From: Oscillospiraceae bacterium
GTDB lineage: Bacteria > Bacillota > Clostridia > Oscillospirales > UBA929
Assembly: GCA_009777435.1 (NCBI GenBank)
Contig: WRLW01000017.1
Span: 1-14,035, forward strand
Direction: 5' to 3'
Length of the DNA: 14,035 nucleotides
A program made the translations under genes and the position numbers. Each line of letters starts with the position of its first letter. Within the stretch, counting starts at the first letter, position 1. The notes under the pieces were generated by a model. The model was not told where the DNA came from. It saw nothing but the letters and a program-made list of their open reading frames with translations, and did not search any database. This document shows, piece by piece, positions 6,966 to 12,848 of this stretch.

Positions 6966-7820
6966 TCAACCCTCTCTCTTTACGCTCACGCGGCGTCTGC
7001 TCTTATTGCGCATCCTCGAAGCCTTTACCGCGGCGCATATCACCAGCATGAACGACGCCGGCAGCAGCGCGTAGATGAAACCGTTAAAAAAGCCGTCCAA
7101 AACGCTTGTGAATAATCTGTTAAACGAGCGCGGCGTTATATTCAGACGCTCCGTTACGCCGCTCACCTTTACTATCCAGGGAATCAAGGCGCAGATAATG
7201 GTATTCGCGCCGAACACATAAACGCCGTATTCAGACAATCTTGACAGCCGGTTGTTCAGCAGCATAAGCGTTACCGCTATCACGGCGGACGCCGCTATCA
7301 GGAAGGTCAGCGCCATACCGAGGTAACGTTTGAAGCTCAGCACGATCCGCGCAAGCATACGGTACAGCTCCGAATCCGTGTGAGCCTTAAACTCTCCCGC
7401 GCACAAGCGCGCCAAGTCCTCAAGGCCCTCGTCAAGCTCCGGCGCGGGCTCTATGCCCATACTATCCGCGTATTCCCTAAGCAGCGCCAACAGCTCGTTG
7501 GTATATCTCGCGTAATCGAAAGCCGAGCCTGTATGGAACGCCGATCTGAGCGACGACTTAGCCGCGCTGATTATCTGCTCCGGCGTGACGCCCTTCTCCA
7601 TTACCTCGCTTGGGATACCCGACGCCGCGCCATGCGACACGTACGTCTCCCGAAGCTCGTTCAGGGCCAAGGGTGTGAAGCCGCTTTTATCTATCTGCTC
7701 CACGTGGTACTTGTCCGAGAACAAAGTGTTCAGGAGCACCGCCGTTATGATAAGAAGCACTATGCAGAAGGTCAGCATGAACGACAGCACTATCGACAGC
7801 GCGTACTTGGTCTTGCCCAT
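6966..7820 (-). CDS. Four-helix membrane protein of unknown function in the sortase/polysaccharide operon
   Basis: I do not recognise this 284-residue protein. It has a membrane helix at about 8-31, a soluble region of about 130 residues (33-165) that looks helical and acidic, then three helices at about 167-188, 198-219 and 242-267, and ends in a very basic tail (RMRNKSRRRVSVKREG). With that positive tail inside and four helices, the long soluble region would face outside. No catalytic motif is obvious; the only cysteines are scattered (residues 19, 140, 210, 262). The start lies 1 bp after the sortase stop (TGATATG), so translation is coupled to the sortase. The Wzz gene follows after 4 bp. 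Context suggests a role in sortase or polysaccharide assembly at the membrane, but this is inference. Confidence 0.75.
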   Translation of the reverse strand: MGKTKYALSIVLSFMLTFCIVLLIITAVLLNTLFSDKYHVEQIDKSGFTPLALNELRETYVSHGAASGIPSEVMEKGVTPEQIISAAKSSLRSAFHTGSAFDYARYTNELLALLREYADSMGIEPAPELDEGLEDLARLCAGEFKAHTDSELYRMLARIVLSFKRYLGMALTFLIAASAVIAVTLMLLNNRLSRLSEYGVYVFGANTIICALIPWIVKVSGVTERLNITPRSFNRLFTSVLDGFFNGFIYALLPASFMLVICAAVKASRMRNKSRRRVSVKREG

Positions 7821-7821
7821 A

Positions 7822-8547
7822 TCACGAGTTCCTGTCCACAGGGATGCCGCTCAGCGGTGTACCGTATACGAAGCAGCGCTGCTTCGCGGCTCCTATGTAA
7901 TCAAAAGGGTAGCATGTGTAGATGATGATATTCTCTTCCTCGCGCGTAAAGTCGTAGGCCGTCGTGTCCTTCATATGCTTGACCTCTATGGCCGTTATCT
8001 CGTATGTGTACACGCCGTAGTGTGTTTCTACCGTGATGACGGCGCCTATCTCCGCGCTCCCAAGGCCGCCCAGTATCTCGTTGCGGTGGCCTGCAAGCAT
8101 TACCGTGCGTCCGAAGCCGGGCAGCCAGCCGCCGGCGTATGTCCCCACGCCTTTATTAAGCTCTCGCGCGGAATCGTCGTAGTATACGGGCGCGTCTATA
8201 TCCGTGCCCGTGATGGTAAGGCGCCCGTAAAGGTCGCCGTAATCAGGCATCTCTATAGAGCTTCTTGGGATCATGGGCGCGGCGCTATCCTCTCCGGGGC
8301 TGAGAACCTCTTCATCCGCGCCTGTTACCGGCGGCGCGGGTGATGTGAACAGGTCGCGGGACACCGGCTCCGAGCTTTGAACGCCGTCGCCTATAAGAAG
8401 CGCGGCGGCGCCCATATACGGCCCCAGAAGCGGCGCGAACGCTGCATACAGCAACACAAACGTCAGCAGCACGAACACCACGGGAAACGCGAGCAACGTT
8501 ACCAAGCCGCCCGCGCTGCCGCGCGTCGTACGGCGCTCTTTGCTCAT
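7822..8547 (-). CDS. Class D sortase
   Basis: This 241-residue membrane-anchored cysteine transpeptidase should cleave a C-terminal sorting signal and join the protein to a cell-surface amine. It has a basic N-terminus, one signal-anchor helix (about 14-38), a Pro/Ser/Glu-rich linker (60-95) and a sortase barrel from about residue 100. The catalytic His154 is in LAGHRN, Cys212 in IIYTCYPFDYIG and Arg224 in KQRCFVYG, all at normal spacing. TCYPFxYIGxAxxR and VGTYAGGxLPG resemble class D (and related class E) enzymes rather than A or B. It lies 5 bp after a small secreted protein with a sortase-type tail, its likely substrate. No clear Shine-Dalgarno precedes the ATG, so it probably relies on coupling. 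Confidence 0.92.
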   Translation of the reverse strand: MSKERRTTRGSAGGLVTLLAFPVVFVLLTFVLLYAAFAPLLGPYMGAAALLIGDGVQSSEPVSRDLFTSPAPPVTGADEEVLSPGEDSAAPMIPRSSIEMPDYGDLYGRLTITGTDIDAPVYYDDSARELNKGVGTYAGGWLPGFGRTVMLAGHRNEILGGLGSAEIGAVITVETHYGVYTYEITAIEVKHMKDTTAYDFTREEENIIIYTCYPFDYIGAAKQRCFVYGTPLSGIPVDRNS

Positions 8548-8552
8548 AGTGA

Positions 8553-9089
8553 CTATGCCGCGCTCAGTTGTTTCTTCTTACCCTTCAGCACAAACAGCAG
8601 CACAACGGCAAACAGGACGCCTATCGCGATGAACCCGATCATATCAGCTCCGAAGCCCGTCTGCTTAATCGGGTCGCTATATGATATAACCGTCTTGCCG
8701 TTCGGATCCGTTATGGTTATCTGCGCGCTCGCCGCGTTCACGCTTACCTTCAGGCCCGCCGTATTCGCCGCGTTTGTTATATTGGACACGATGGCCTGTC
8801 TCTGCGTTGCGCTCAGGTCGGATATCTTGGTTATGCCGCCTGCCGCGGTCGTCGCCGCGTTGATCTCGCCTACGATAGACGCCGCGTTGCTTTCGCTGTT
8901 TACCAGCTCCGCGTTAGCTCCCTCAGCCAGCCACGCTTTAGCGTCCTCTACATACTTCGCCGCTTCAGGGTACTGCGCGGCCAATGATTCGAGCGACGCC
9001 ATTACGTCGTCCACGCCTGCCGCTAACGCCGTTACTGATACCGCCGTTATCAGCGCGAGTACGATGCCCAGTGTTACGATCTTTTTCAC
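8553..9089 (-). CDS. Secreted small protein with sortase-type C-terminal sorting signal, probable sortase substrate
   Basis: This 178-residue precursor has a clear signal peptide (MKKIVTLGIV..., cleavage probably after TALA near residue 23). An Ala- and Asn-rich domain of about 110 residues follows, including a DPNGKTVISYSD segment. The C-terminus has the layout of a cell-wall sorting signal: PIKQTG (140-145), a hydrophobic helix (about 150-168) and a basic tail KGKKKQLSAA. The motif IKQTG differs from LPxTG by Lys at the usual Pro position. The mature part has no domain I recognise. The start is GTG at 9089, chosen because GGAGGT lies 8 nt upstream; this is the best ribosome site in the operon and suggests high expression. 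The sortase gene follows after 5 bp. Confidence 0.85.
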   Translation of the reverse strand: MKKIVTLGIVLALITAVSVTALAAGVDDVMASLESLAAQYPEAAKYVEDAKAWLAEGANAELVNSESNAASIVGEINAATTAAGGITKISDLSATQRQAIVSNITNAANTAGLKVSVNAASAQITITDPNGKTVISYSDPIKQTGFGADMIGFIAIGVLFAVVLLFVLKGKKKQLSAA

Positions 9090-9097
9090 AATTGATT

Positions 9098-9103
9098 ACC
9101 TCC
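9098..9103 (-). promoter_or_regulatory. Strong Shine-Dalgarno of the sortase-substrate gene
   Basis: GGAGGT on the minus strand, 8 nt before the GTG at 9089-9087. It fixes this non-ATG start, because translation from here gives MKKIVTLG, a normal signal-peptide start. Confidence 0.75.
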
Positions 9104-9129
9104 GTGGTTCTGATTTATGCAAACAGGCG

Positions 9130-9615
9130 TTATTTCGCCCGCTTAGCAACTTGGGTTAGTATTCGTATTACCATACATGCCGTACAGCATATGAACAGGC
9201 CTGCCAGCGCCGAACACGAGTTCAGCATGAAGTCGTTTACATGAAAGTGTCTGCCCGGCACATACTGCTTCAGGTATTCGTCCGTCAACCCTATCATTAC
9301 GCAGCTCACGCCGGTTACTGCCATTAAGCCTACGCGGCTGCCATGCGTTTTCCCTATCTGCGCCCACAGGCCCGACACTGTGCCTAAGAATCCGTAAAGC
9401 ACCACATGCGCCGCTTCCCGCAGCTTTATATTCAACGCCGCGAACTCTGCCGCGCTCAGCTCTCGGCGGTACACCACGCTCGATACCAGCTGCGTCAGCT
9501 TCTCGCTGTCCCGGTATGTCTGCTCTCCGTCACGCGTCGAGTAGTACACGATCAACGTTAGGCACATAAGCGTTAACAGGCTGTTCGTTACGCGGAGAAG
9601 CTTGGCCTTCGGCAT
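9130..9615 (-). CDS. VanZ-like membrane protein
   Basis: This 161-residue membrane protein carries the VanZ-family pattern: an N-terminal helix ending in VYYSTRDG (about 23-30), REAAHVVLYGFLG (66-78, the conserved RKxxHfxeY element), a second helix pair, then DEYLKQYVPGRHFHVNDFM (112-130) and a last helix. The conserved acidic and basic residues are present. VanZ-like proteins often occur in polysaccharide and surface-protein loci, including exosortase loci, but their biochemical role is not settled; the name comes from low-level teicoplanin resistance in the VanA element. Nothing here suggests antibiotic resistance. It lies 5 bp after the priming transferase and 40 bp before the sortase-substrate gene, inside one operon. 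Confidence 0.85.
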   Translation of the reverse strand: MPKAKLLRVTNSLLTLMCLTLIVYYSTRDGEQTYRDSEKLTQLVSSVVYRRELSAAEFAALNIKLREAAHVVLYGFLGTVSGLWAQIGKTHGSRVGLMAVTGVSCVMIGLTDEYLKQYVPGRHFHVNDFMLNSCSALAGLFICCTACMVIRILTQVAKRAK

Positions 9616-9620
9616 ATCAG

Positions 9621-10325
9621 CTAATACGCCCCATCCCCGCTTATGACGGCCGGGACGGTCTTTAGAAGAATCTTTATGTCCGTTAGCGGACTGAGTTCTT
9701 CTATGTATCTCATGTCAAGCTCCATTTTTTCATGGAATAAAGTTATGTTACTTCGTCCCTCGACCTGCCAGTAGCAGGTTAGGCCCGGAGCAATCAGCTC
9801 CCGTCTTGCCTTTATTTCACGCGGACACCCCGCAACCTCATAAAACGCAAATGGCCGGGGCCCGACTAAACTCATTTGGCCAATTAAAACATTGATTAAC
9901 TGCGGAAGTTCATCTATGCTATATTTTCTTATAACTTTCCCTACCCGAGTAACGCGTGGGTCATTTGTTATCTTAAAAAACGGCTCCTCCAGTTCATTAT
10001 GTTCTTTTAGATTATTTCGCAACAAATGCGCGTTGTCTACCATGCTTCTGAATTTGTACATCAAGAACAGCTTACCGTCTTTCCCAATCTCTTCCTGATG
10101 GAAGAACACCGGGCCCGGGCTGTCTAATTTTATTGCTATCGCCACAATAAGGAACAGCGGCGCGCATATAATCAGCGCCAGCACGGAAACAACGATGTCA
10201 AACAGGCGTTTGAAGGGCAGATACAGCTTCTGCGCCGCGGAAAGCCCTCGCCATTCACTTATGTAGGAGACATTTTGCTGTTCTGCCAAGTCGCCTTCAA
10301 GGACGACTTGCCGCATCTGATCCAT
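9621..10325 (-). CDS. Priming sugar-phosphate transferase (undecaprenyl-phosphate, WcaJ/EpsL type, short form)
   Basis: This 234-residue bacterial sugar transferase should move a hexose- or amino-sugar-1-phosphate from a UDP-sugar to undecaprenyl phosphate, which starts each repeat unit at the inner membrane face. Seen in order are KRLFD (39-43), a membrane helix (43-65), SPGPVFFHQEEIGKDGK (69-85), YKFRSM (90-95), TRVGKVIRKYSIDELPQL (126-143), MSLVGPRPF (151-159) and APGLTCYWQVEGRS. These are the core motifs, including the catalytic Asp-Glu (138-139). It lacks the four-helix N-terminal half of full-length WcaJ and instead has about 35 hydrophilic residues. I chose ATG 10325, with GGGGTG 7 nt upstream, over a TTG at 10331. 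It is the first gene of the operon. The sugar it transfers cannot be read from sequence. Confidence 0.92.
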   Translation of the reverse strand: MDQMRQVVLEGDLAEQQNVSYISEWRGLSAAQKLYLPFKRLFDIVVSVLALIICAPLFLIVAIAIKLDSPGPVFFHQEEIGKDGKLFLMYKFRSMVDNAHLLRNNLKEHNELEEPFFKITNDPRVTRVGKVIRKYSIDELPQLINVLIGQMSLVGPRPFAFYEVAGCPREIKARRELIAPGLTCYWQVEGRSNITLFHEKMELDMRYIEELSPLTDIKILLKTVPAVISGDGAY

Positions 10326-10487
10326 TCCCAATCACCCCGAAAAAATACTTGATGCCTGAAAGGGTCTGTGTTACCCGCATTTTCCGTTTTTTTCCTATGT
10401 TCGCCGCGCCGTAACGACCCAAAGTGTTTGCCGGCCTAATCAATCTAATATTTTTCAAGGCTCTCCTGTTCATACATATCTTAGAGT
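10326..10487 (-). other. Untranslated leader of the polysaccharide operon, with a possible small leader ORF
   Basis: The stretch from the predicted transcription start to the sugar transferase is about 150 nt, long for a plain 5' UTR. I see GC-rich runs (GGCCGGC, GGCGCGGCG) but no hairpin followed by a T-run. An ATG at 10380 opens a 27-codon frame (MRVTQTLSGIKYFFG...) ending at 10297 inside the transferase gene; its ribosome site is weak. It could be a leader peptide or chance. No known riboswitch was recognised. Confidence 0.35.
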
Positions 10488-10516
10488 ATATTACATCAGT
10501 TACGCCTTATTGTCAA
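10488..10516 (-). promoter_or_regulatory. Predicted sigma-A-type promoter of the polysaccharide operon
   Basis: On the minus strand TTGACA (10516-10511) is followed after 17 bp by TAATAT (10493-10488). The -35 is perfect and the -10 matches 4 of 6 positions; the flanks are AT-rich. It lies 80 bp after the XRE gene stop and points into the sugar transferase. No other good promoter was seen in the tightly packed genes downstream, so it probably drives the whole cluster to the left edge. Confidence 0.65.
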
Positions 10517-10560
10517 GTTATTTTCTTTGAATCTTTACCTCATTGCAACTGGTAATTTTA

Positions 10561-10583
10561 CCGCCCTTTGCAGTTCAAGGCGG
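10561..10583 (-). terminator. Possible weak hairpin after the minus-strand XRE gene
   Basis: About 13 bp past the stop, CCGCCTT and AAGGGCGG can pair around a loop GAACTGCA with one bulged G. The following bases are TAAAATT, not a real U-tract, so read-through into the polysaccharide operon is likely. Confidence 0.25.
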
Positions 10584-10595
10584 CAGGCTCTCCCG

Positions 10596-10823
10596 TCATA
10601 TCCGCAAAAGAGCGGCGTGATCCTCGCCCGGCCGGTCAATAAACATCTCGGGACTGACGTTGAGCGCGTGGCATATCGCCCTCAGATCCTCCGCGTACAT
10701 TGTCTGCTTTCCGCTTAGGATCTCATTAAACGCGTCAACCGGAATCTCCGCTTTTTGAGCGACGGCGGCTTGTTTTAAGTCGTTTTCATCTATGTAAGCC
10801 CGCACTTTTTCATATATTCTCAT
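10596..10823 (-). CDS. Small XRE-family helix-turn-helix regulator
   Basis: This 75-residue protein is essentially one Cro/CI-type helix-turn-helix domain. LKQAAVAQKAEIPVDAFNEIL (residues 16-36) spans the two DNA-binding helices, followed by DLRAICHALNVSPEMFID (46-63), the typical last two helices. It should bind DNA as a dimer. The start is ATG 10823, with GGAGGG (10830-10835) 6 nt before it; an ATG at 10841 would put the ribosome site inside the gene. It has its own full-consensus promoter and lies just upstream of, and in the same direction as, the polysaccharide operon. It may regulate that operon, the divergent XRE gene, or both; this is inferred from position only. Confidence 0.85.
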   Translation of the reverse strand: MRIYEKVRAYIDENDLKQAAVAQKAEIPVDAFNEILSGKQTMYAEDLRAICHALNVSPEMFIDRPGEDHAALLRI

Positions 10824-10829
10824 GCTTTT

Positions 10830-10835
10830 CCCTCC
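10830..10835 (-). promoter_or_regulatory. Shine-Dalgarno deciding the start of the minus-strand XRE gene
   Basis: GGAGGG, 6 nt before the ATG at 10823. It lies inside the frame that would be read from the alternative ATG at 10841, which is therefore rejected. Confidence 0.7.
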
Positions 10836-10856
10836 ATTCAAAATTTCTGGAACGCC

Positions 10857-10867
10857 GCTATTATAGC
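10857..10867. promoter_or_regulatory. 11-bp palindrome over the -10 of the minus-strand XRE promoter
   Basis: GCTATTATAGC is a perfect odd palindrome (GCTAT, T, ATAGC) that contains the TATAAT box of the minus-strand promoter. It could be a regulator site, but short palindromes around a TATAAT can arise by chance. Confidence 0.35.
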
Positions 10868-10888
10868 ACTGTTAAATTGGATTGTCAA
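10860..10888 (-). promoter_or_regulatory. Full-consensus promoter of the minus-strand XRE gene
   Basis: On the minus strand TTGACA (10888-10883), a 17-bp spacer and TATAAT (10865-10860). Both boxes and the spacing equal the sigma-70/sigma-A consensus. The ATG at 10823 lies about 37 bp past the -10. Confidence 0.85.
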
Positions 10889-10928
10889 TATATCATTTCA
10901 GAATATCTTGATTCTCCTTGGCATTTCA

Positions 10929-10956
10929 TTGACATTTGAAAATCGCATTATATAAT
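10929..10956 (+). promoter_or_regulatory. Full-consensus promoter of the plus-strand XRE gene
   Basis: TTGACA (10929-10934), a 16-bp spacer and TATAAT (10951-10956). Transcription would begin near 10963, between the two copies of the repeated palindrome. It is divergent from the promoter at 10860-10888, with 40 bp between the two -35 boxes. Confidence 0.85.
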
Positions 10957-10982
10957 CAGGTAGGGGGATTATATAATCAGGT
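10947..10982 (+). repeat. Two direct copies of a palindromic 15-mer, probable operator
   Basis: ATTATATAATCAGGT occurs at 10947-10961 and again at 10968-10982, a period of 21 bp or two helical turns. The first ten bases of each copy, ATTATATAAT, are a perfect palindrome. Copy 1 contains the -10 box and copy 2 lies just past the predicted start. This layout suits cooperative binding of two regulator dimers on one face of the DNA and repression of the plus-strand gene. Confidence 0.75.
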
Positions 10983-10984
10983 GT

Positions 10985-10993
10985 AGAGGTGAT
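10985..10993 (+). promoter_or_regulatory. Shine-Dalgarno deciding the start of the plus-strand XRE gene
   Basis: AGAGGTGAT has its GAGGTG core 6 nt before the ATG at 10998. It overlaps an in-frame GTG at 10989, which is therefore unlikely to be the start. Confidence 0.7.
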
Positions 10994-10997
10994 TTGG

Positions 10998-11312
10998 ATG
11001 GGTTACGAGATAGGGCCCCGGCTGCGAAAGTATCGCGAAGCCCAAAAGCTGAACCAAAAGGAATTCGCCAAACGGATAGGCGTCAGCAACAGCAGGGTAT
11101 CCAATTGGGAACAGGGGCATAATCGCCCGGATGTGGACATCCTCGCGGACATATGCGCGGTTCTCAACGTATCTCCGAGCGAACTGCTTGACATACGCCT
11201 TTCGCCGGACGATTTGAACGATCAGGAGCGGAGTGTCATCGCGCAGTACAGAAAGAAACCCGACCTTCGCAAGGCCGTGAATATCCTGCTTGGGGTGGAG
11301 GATGGCGGCTGA
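10998..11312 (+). CDS. XRE-family transcriptional regulator
   Basis: This 104-residue protein has a strong Cro/CI-type DNA-binding domain: RLRKYREAQKLNQKEFAKRI, then GVSNSRVSNWEQG (residues 28-40, recognition helix) and DILADICAVLNVSPSELLD (47-65). A short helical tail (70-104) with NDQERSVIAQYRKKPDLRKAV may serve in dimerisation or effector contact. No peptidase or sensor domain is present. The start ATG 10998 is fixed by the ribosome site just upstream. The repeated palindrome in its promoter suggests that it represses itself. It is divergent from the smaller XRE gene, and the two share the LNVSP tail motif of the fold. It ends 74 bp from the truncated spoVAD on the other strand, with no clear terminator between. 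Confidence 0.9.
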   Translation: MGYEIGPRLRKYREAQKLNQKEFAKRIGVSNSRVSNWEQGHNRPDVDILADICAVLNVSPSELLDIRLSPDDLNDQERSVIAQYRKKPDLRKAVNILLGVEDGG

Positions 11313-11386
11313 CCGCGGCGGCCATCACAACCGTCATGTTTTTTGGAGCGCGGGCCGTGTAGATGCCGGCTTTCCGCGCGTTCCCG

Positions 11387-12022
11387 CTATGGGTCTATAA
11401 TACCATCCTCCGGGGCCATGGCGGCGCCCATATTATTCGCGTCTTTAATGCCGGCGTCTACCATCACTCCGGTCGTAACGTGCGTTATATAAGGCCCGGG
11501 GCTGTCTTGCGCGAGTATGACCGCGCCGGCGCCTGTGACAGTCCACTGCGCGGTAGGCGCGCGCTGTCCCCCGTATTCTAACGGCAGGCGGTATTGGCGC
11601 TCCGCAGAGCAGAAATGCGACGACGTAATGGCCGCGGCGCGCGCCGCGAAGCCGCCGTCAATCATCATGGCCGCCAGCGAAAGGCTTTCGGCCATGGTCG
11701 AACACGCGCCGTAAAGCCCGTAAAACGGGCGGGCGAACTCCACAAGGCCGAACGTGGTTCCTATACATTGATTGAGCAGGTCGCCGGCAAATATGAATTC
11801 TATTTCGTTAGGGCTAACGTTTGACTTGGCGGCGGCGCGCTGAAGCGCTTCCTTCTGCATGAGCGATTCGGCCTTTTCCCAGCTACTCCCGCCAAGCGAG
11901 GTGTCGTCATAAATGAAGTCACAGCTCGCGCCAAGCGGCCCGGCGCCCTCCTTGCGGCCGGCCACGCACGCCGCGCCCAGTATGCCGGGTGTGCCGTCAA
12001 GTCTTACGGTCTGCGCCCCCAC
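11387..12022 (-). pseudogene. spoVAD: SpoVAD remnant, C-terminally truncated
   Basis: The 211 codons match stage V sporulation protein AD, a thiolase-fold, dipicolinic-acid-binding protein of the SpoVA spore channel. Recognisable parts are GPLGASCDFIYDD (28-40), FAGDLLNQCIGT (78-89), FYGLYGACSTMAESLSLA (100-117), TSSHFCSAERQYRLPLEYGG (133-152), WTVTGAGAVILAQD (160-173) and GIKDANNMGAAMAP (191-204). Family members are about 335-340 residues, so the last third is missing; after MAP the frame gives EDGIIDP and stops. No continuation is visible in the other frames. The N-terminus expected as M-x-KR-x-G-x-QT reads ATA ACA AAA CGC GTG..., so the normal ATG appears as ATA (12034-12032), 8 nt after a GGGGGG. 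GTG 12022 is the only usual start. spoVAC and spoVAE are absent nearby. It is probably not functional. Confidence 0.82.
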
Positions 12023-12152
12023 GCGTTTTGTTATGGTGTCCGCCCCCCAGCTTTATTTTTTCTATTTTTTCATTTTGGCCGATAATTATTCCCGGCGTAC
12101 GGGCGCATAATATCAGCATCACAAAATCCGGAATCGGGGGCGTTTTTTTCTT
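12023..12152. other. Intergenic region between the spoVAD remnant and the DUF421 gene
   Basis: This 130-bp divergent spacer holds a T-rich tract on the plus strand (about 12051-12076), a GC-rich middle and a T7 run just before the DUF421 start. I found no convincing sigma-A promoter in either direction and no hairpin terminator. Forespore-type promoters could not be assigned with confidence. Confidence 0.4.
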
Positions 12153-12848
12153 ATGATGATAATCCTCGCGCGCACCGTTATAATGTTTTTGTTGGTTGTG
12201 GCCGCGATGCGCCTTATGGGCAAGCGCCAATTGGGGCAGCTTGAGCCGAGCGAGCTGGTGGCCGCCCTTATCATGTCCGAGCTGGCCGCCATGCCCATAG
12301 TGGATATCGGTCTGCCTATTTTACACGCCGTGGCGGCGGTAGTGACCATATTCGCCCTGCAAATGCTTATGAGCGAAGTAATGCTGAAAAACATCAAGGC
12401 GCGTCAGGTCTTGTGCGGCAAGGCCAGCCTTTTGATCAACGACGGTAAAATAATGCAGCCTGAGCTGAAACGCAGCCGCATGACTGTGGACGAGCTTATT
12501 GAGGAGCTGCGCCTCAAGGACATCACCGACCCCGGCAAGGTGCAATACGCCATGCTGGAGGCAAACGGCTCGCTGTCGGCCATTTTGCGCCCCGAGTATC
12601 AGCCCGTAACGGCCGCGCAGATGAACGCCGCCACAGAGCCGTCAAGTATGCCCACCATCATCATCAGCGACGGTAAATGGCTGCGCGGCAATCTTGAAAA
12701 GTGCGGCCTGTCGGACGATTATATCGATGGGGAGCTGCGCGCGCGCAACGTTACGCATGTGTCCCAGGTGTTCCTGCTGATGATAGACAGGCAGCACAAA
12801 TTTTATTTGTACCTGAAAGACGAAAATGACGGGAGTGACTTAAAATGA
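12153..12848 (+). CDS. DUF421 (YetF/YcaP-type) membrane protein
   Basis: This 231-residue protein has the DUF421 plan: three membrane helices in the first 80 residues (about 3-20, 33-50 and 54-76) and a mixed alpha/beta soluble domain. The family signature RLMGKRQLGQLEPSELVAAL (20-39) is present between helices 1 and 2. The soluble part has KASLLINDGKI (90-100), TVDELIEELRLKDI (111-124) and VQYAMLEANGSLSAI, then a second domain with PTIIISDGKW and DRQHKFYLYLKD. Known YetF homologues are spore inner-membrane or vegetative membrane proteins of unsettled function. Mobile spoVA operons of Bacilli carry such genes beside spoVAC-AD-AEb, so a neighbour with a spoVAD remnant is suggestive. GGGGGC lies 11 nt before the ATG, a loose spacing. 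Its stop overlaps the next start as ATGA. Confidence 0.92.
   Translation: MMIILARTVIMFLLVVAAMRLMGKRQLGQLEPSELVAALIMSELAAMPIVDIGLPILHAVAAVVTIFALQMLMSEVMLKNIKARQVLCGKASLLINDGKIMQPELKRSRMTVDELIEELRLKDITDPGKVQYAMLEANGSLSAILRPEYQPVTAAQMNAATEPSSMPTIIISDGKWLRGNLEKCGLSDDYIDGELRARNVTHVSQVFLLMIDRQHKFYLYLKDENDGSDLK

Noticed and set aside
7585..8343. Long open frame on the plus strand opposite the sortase, and similar ones opposite hddA, hddC, Wzz and the substrate gene
   Set aside because: They mirror strongly supported minus-strand genes, have no recognisable motifs or ribosome sites, and are what GC-rich coding DNA gives on its complement.
9130..9615. Glycopeptide-resistance function for the VanZ-like gene
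   Set aside because: No vanH/A/X genes or other resistance context are present; the family is broad and commonly found in polysaccharide loci.
11313..11386. Continuation of spoVAD in another frame (a reading with GIYTARAPKNMTVVM)
   Set aside because: The peptide does not match the missing SpoVAD C-terminus and overlaps the end of the plus-strand regulator gene.
12045..12077. T-rich tract as a terminator on the plus strand
   Set aside because: No GC hairpin precedes it and no plus-strand gene runs into it; it may simply be an A-tract upstream of the spoVAD remnant.
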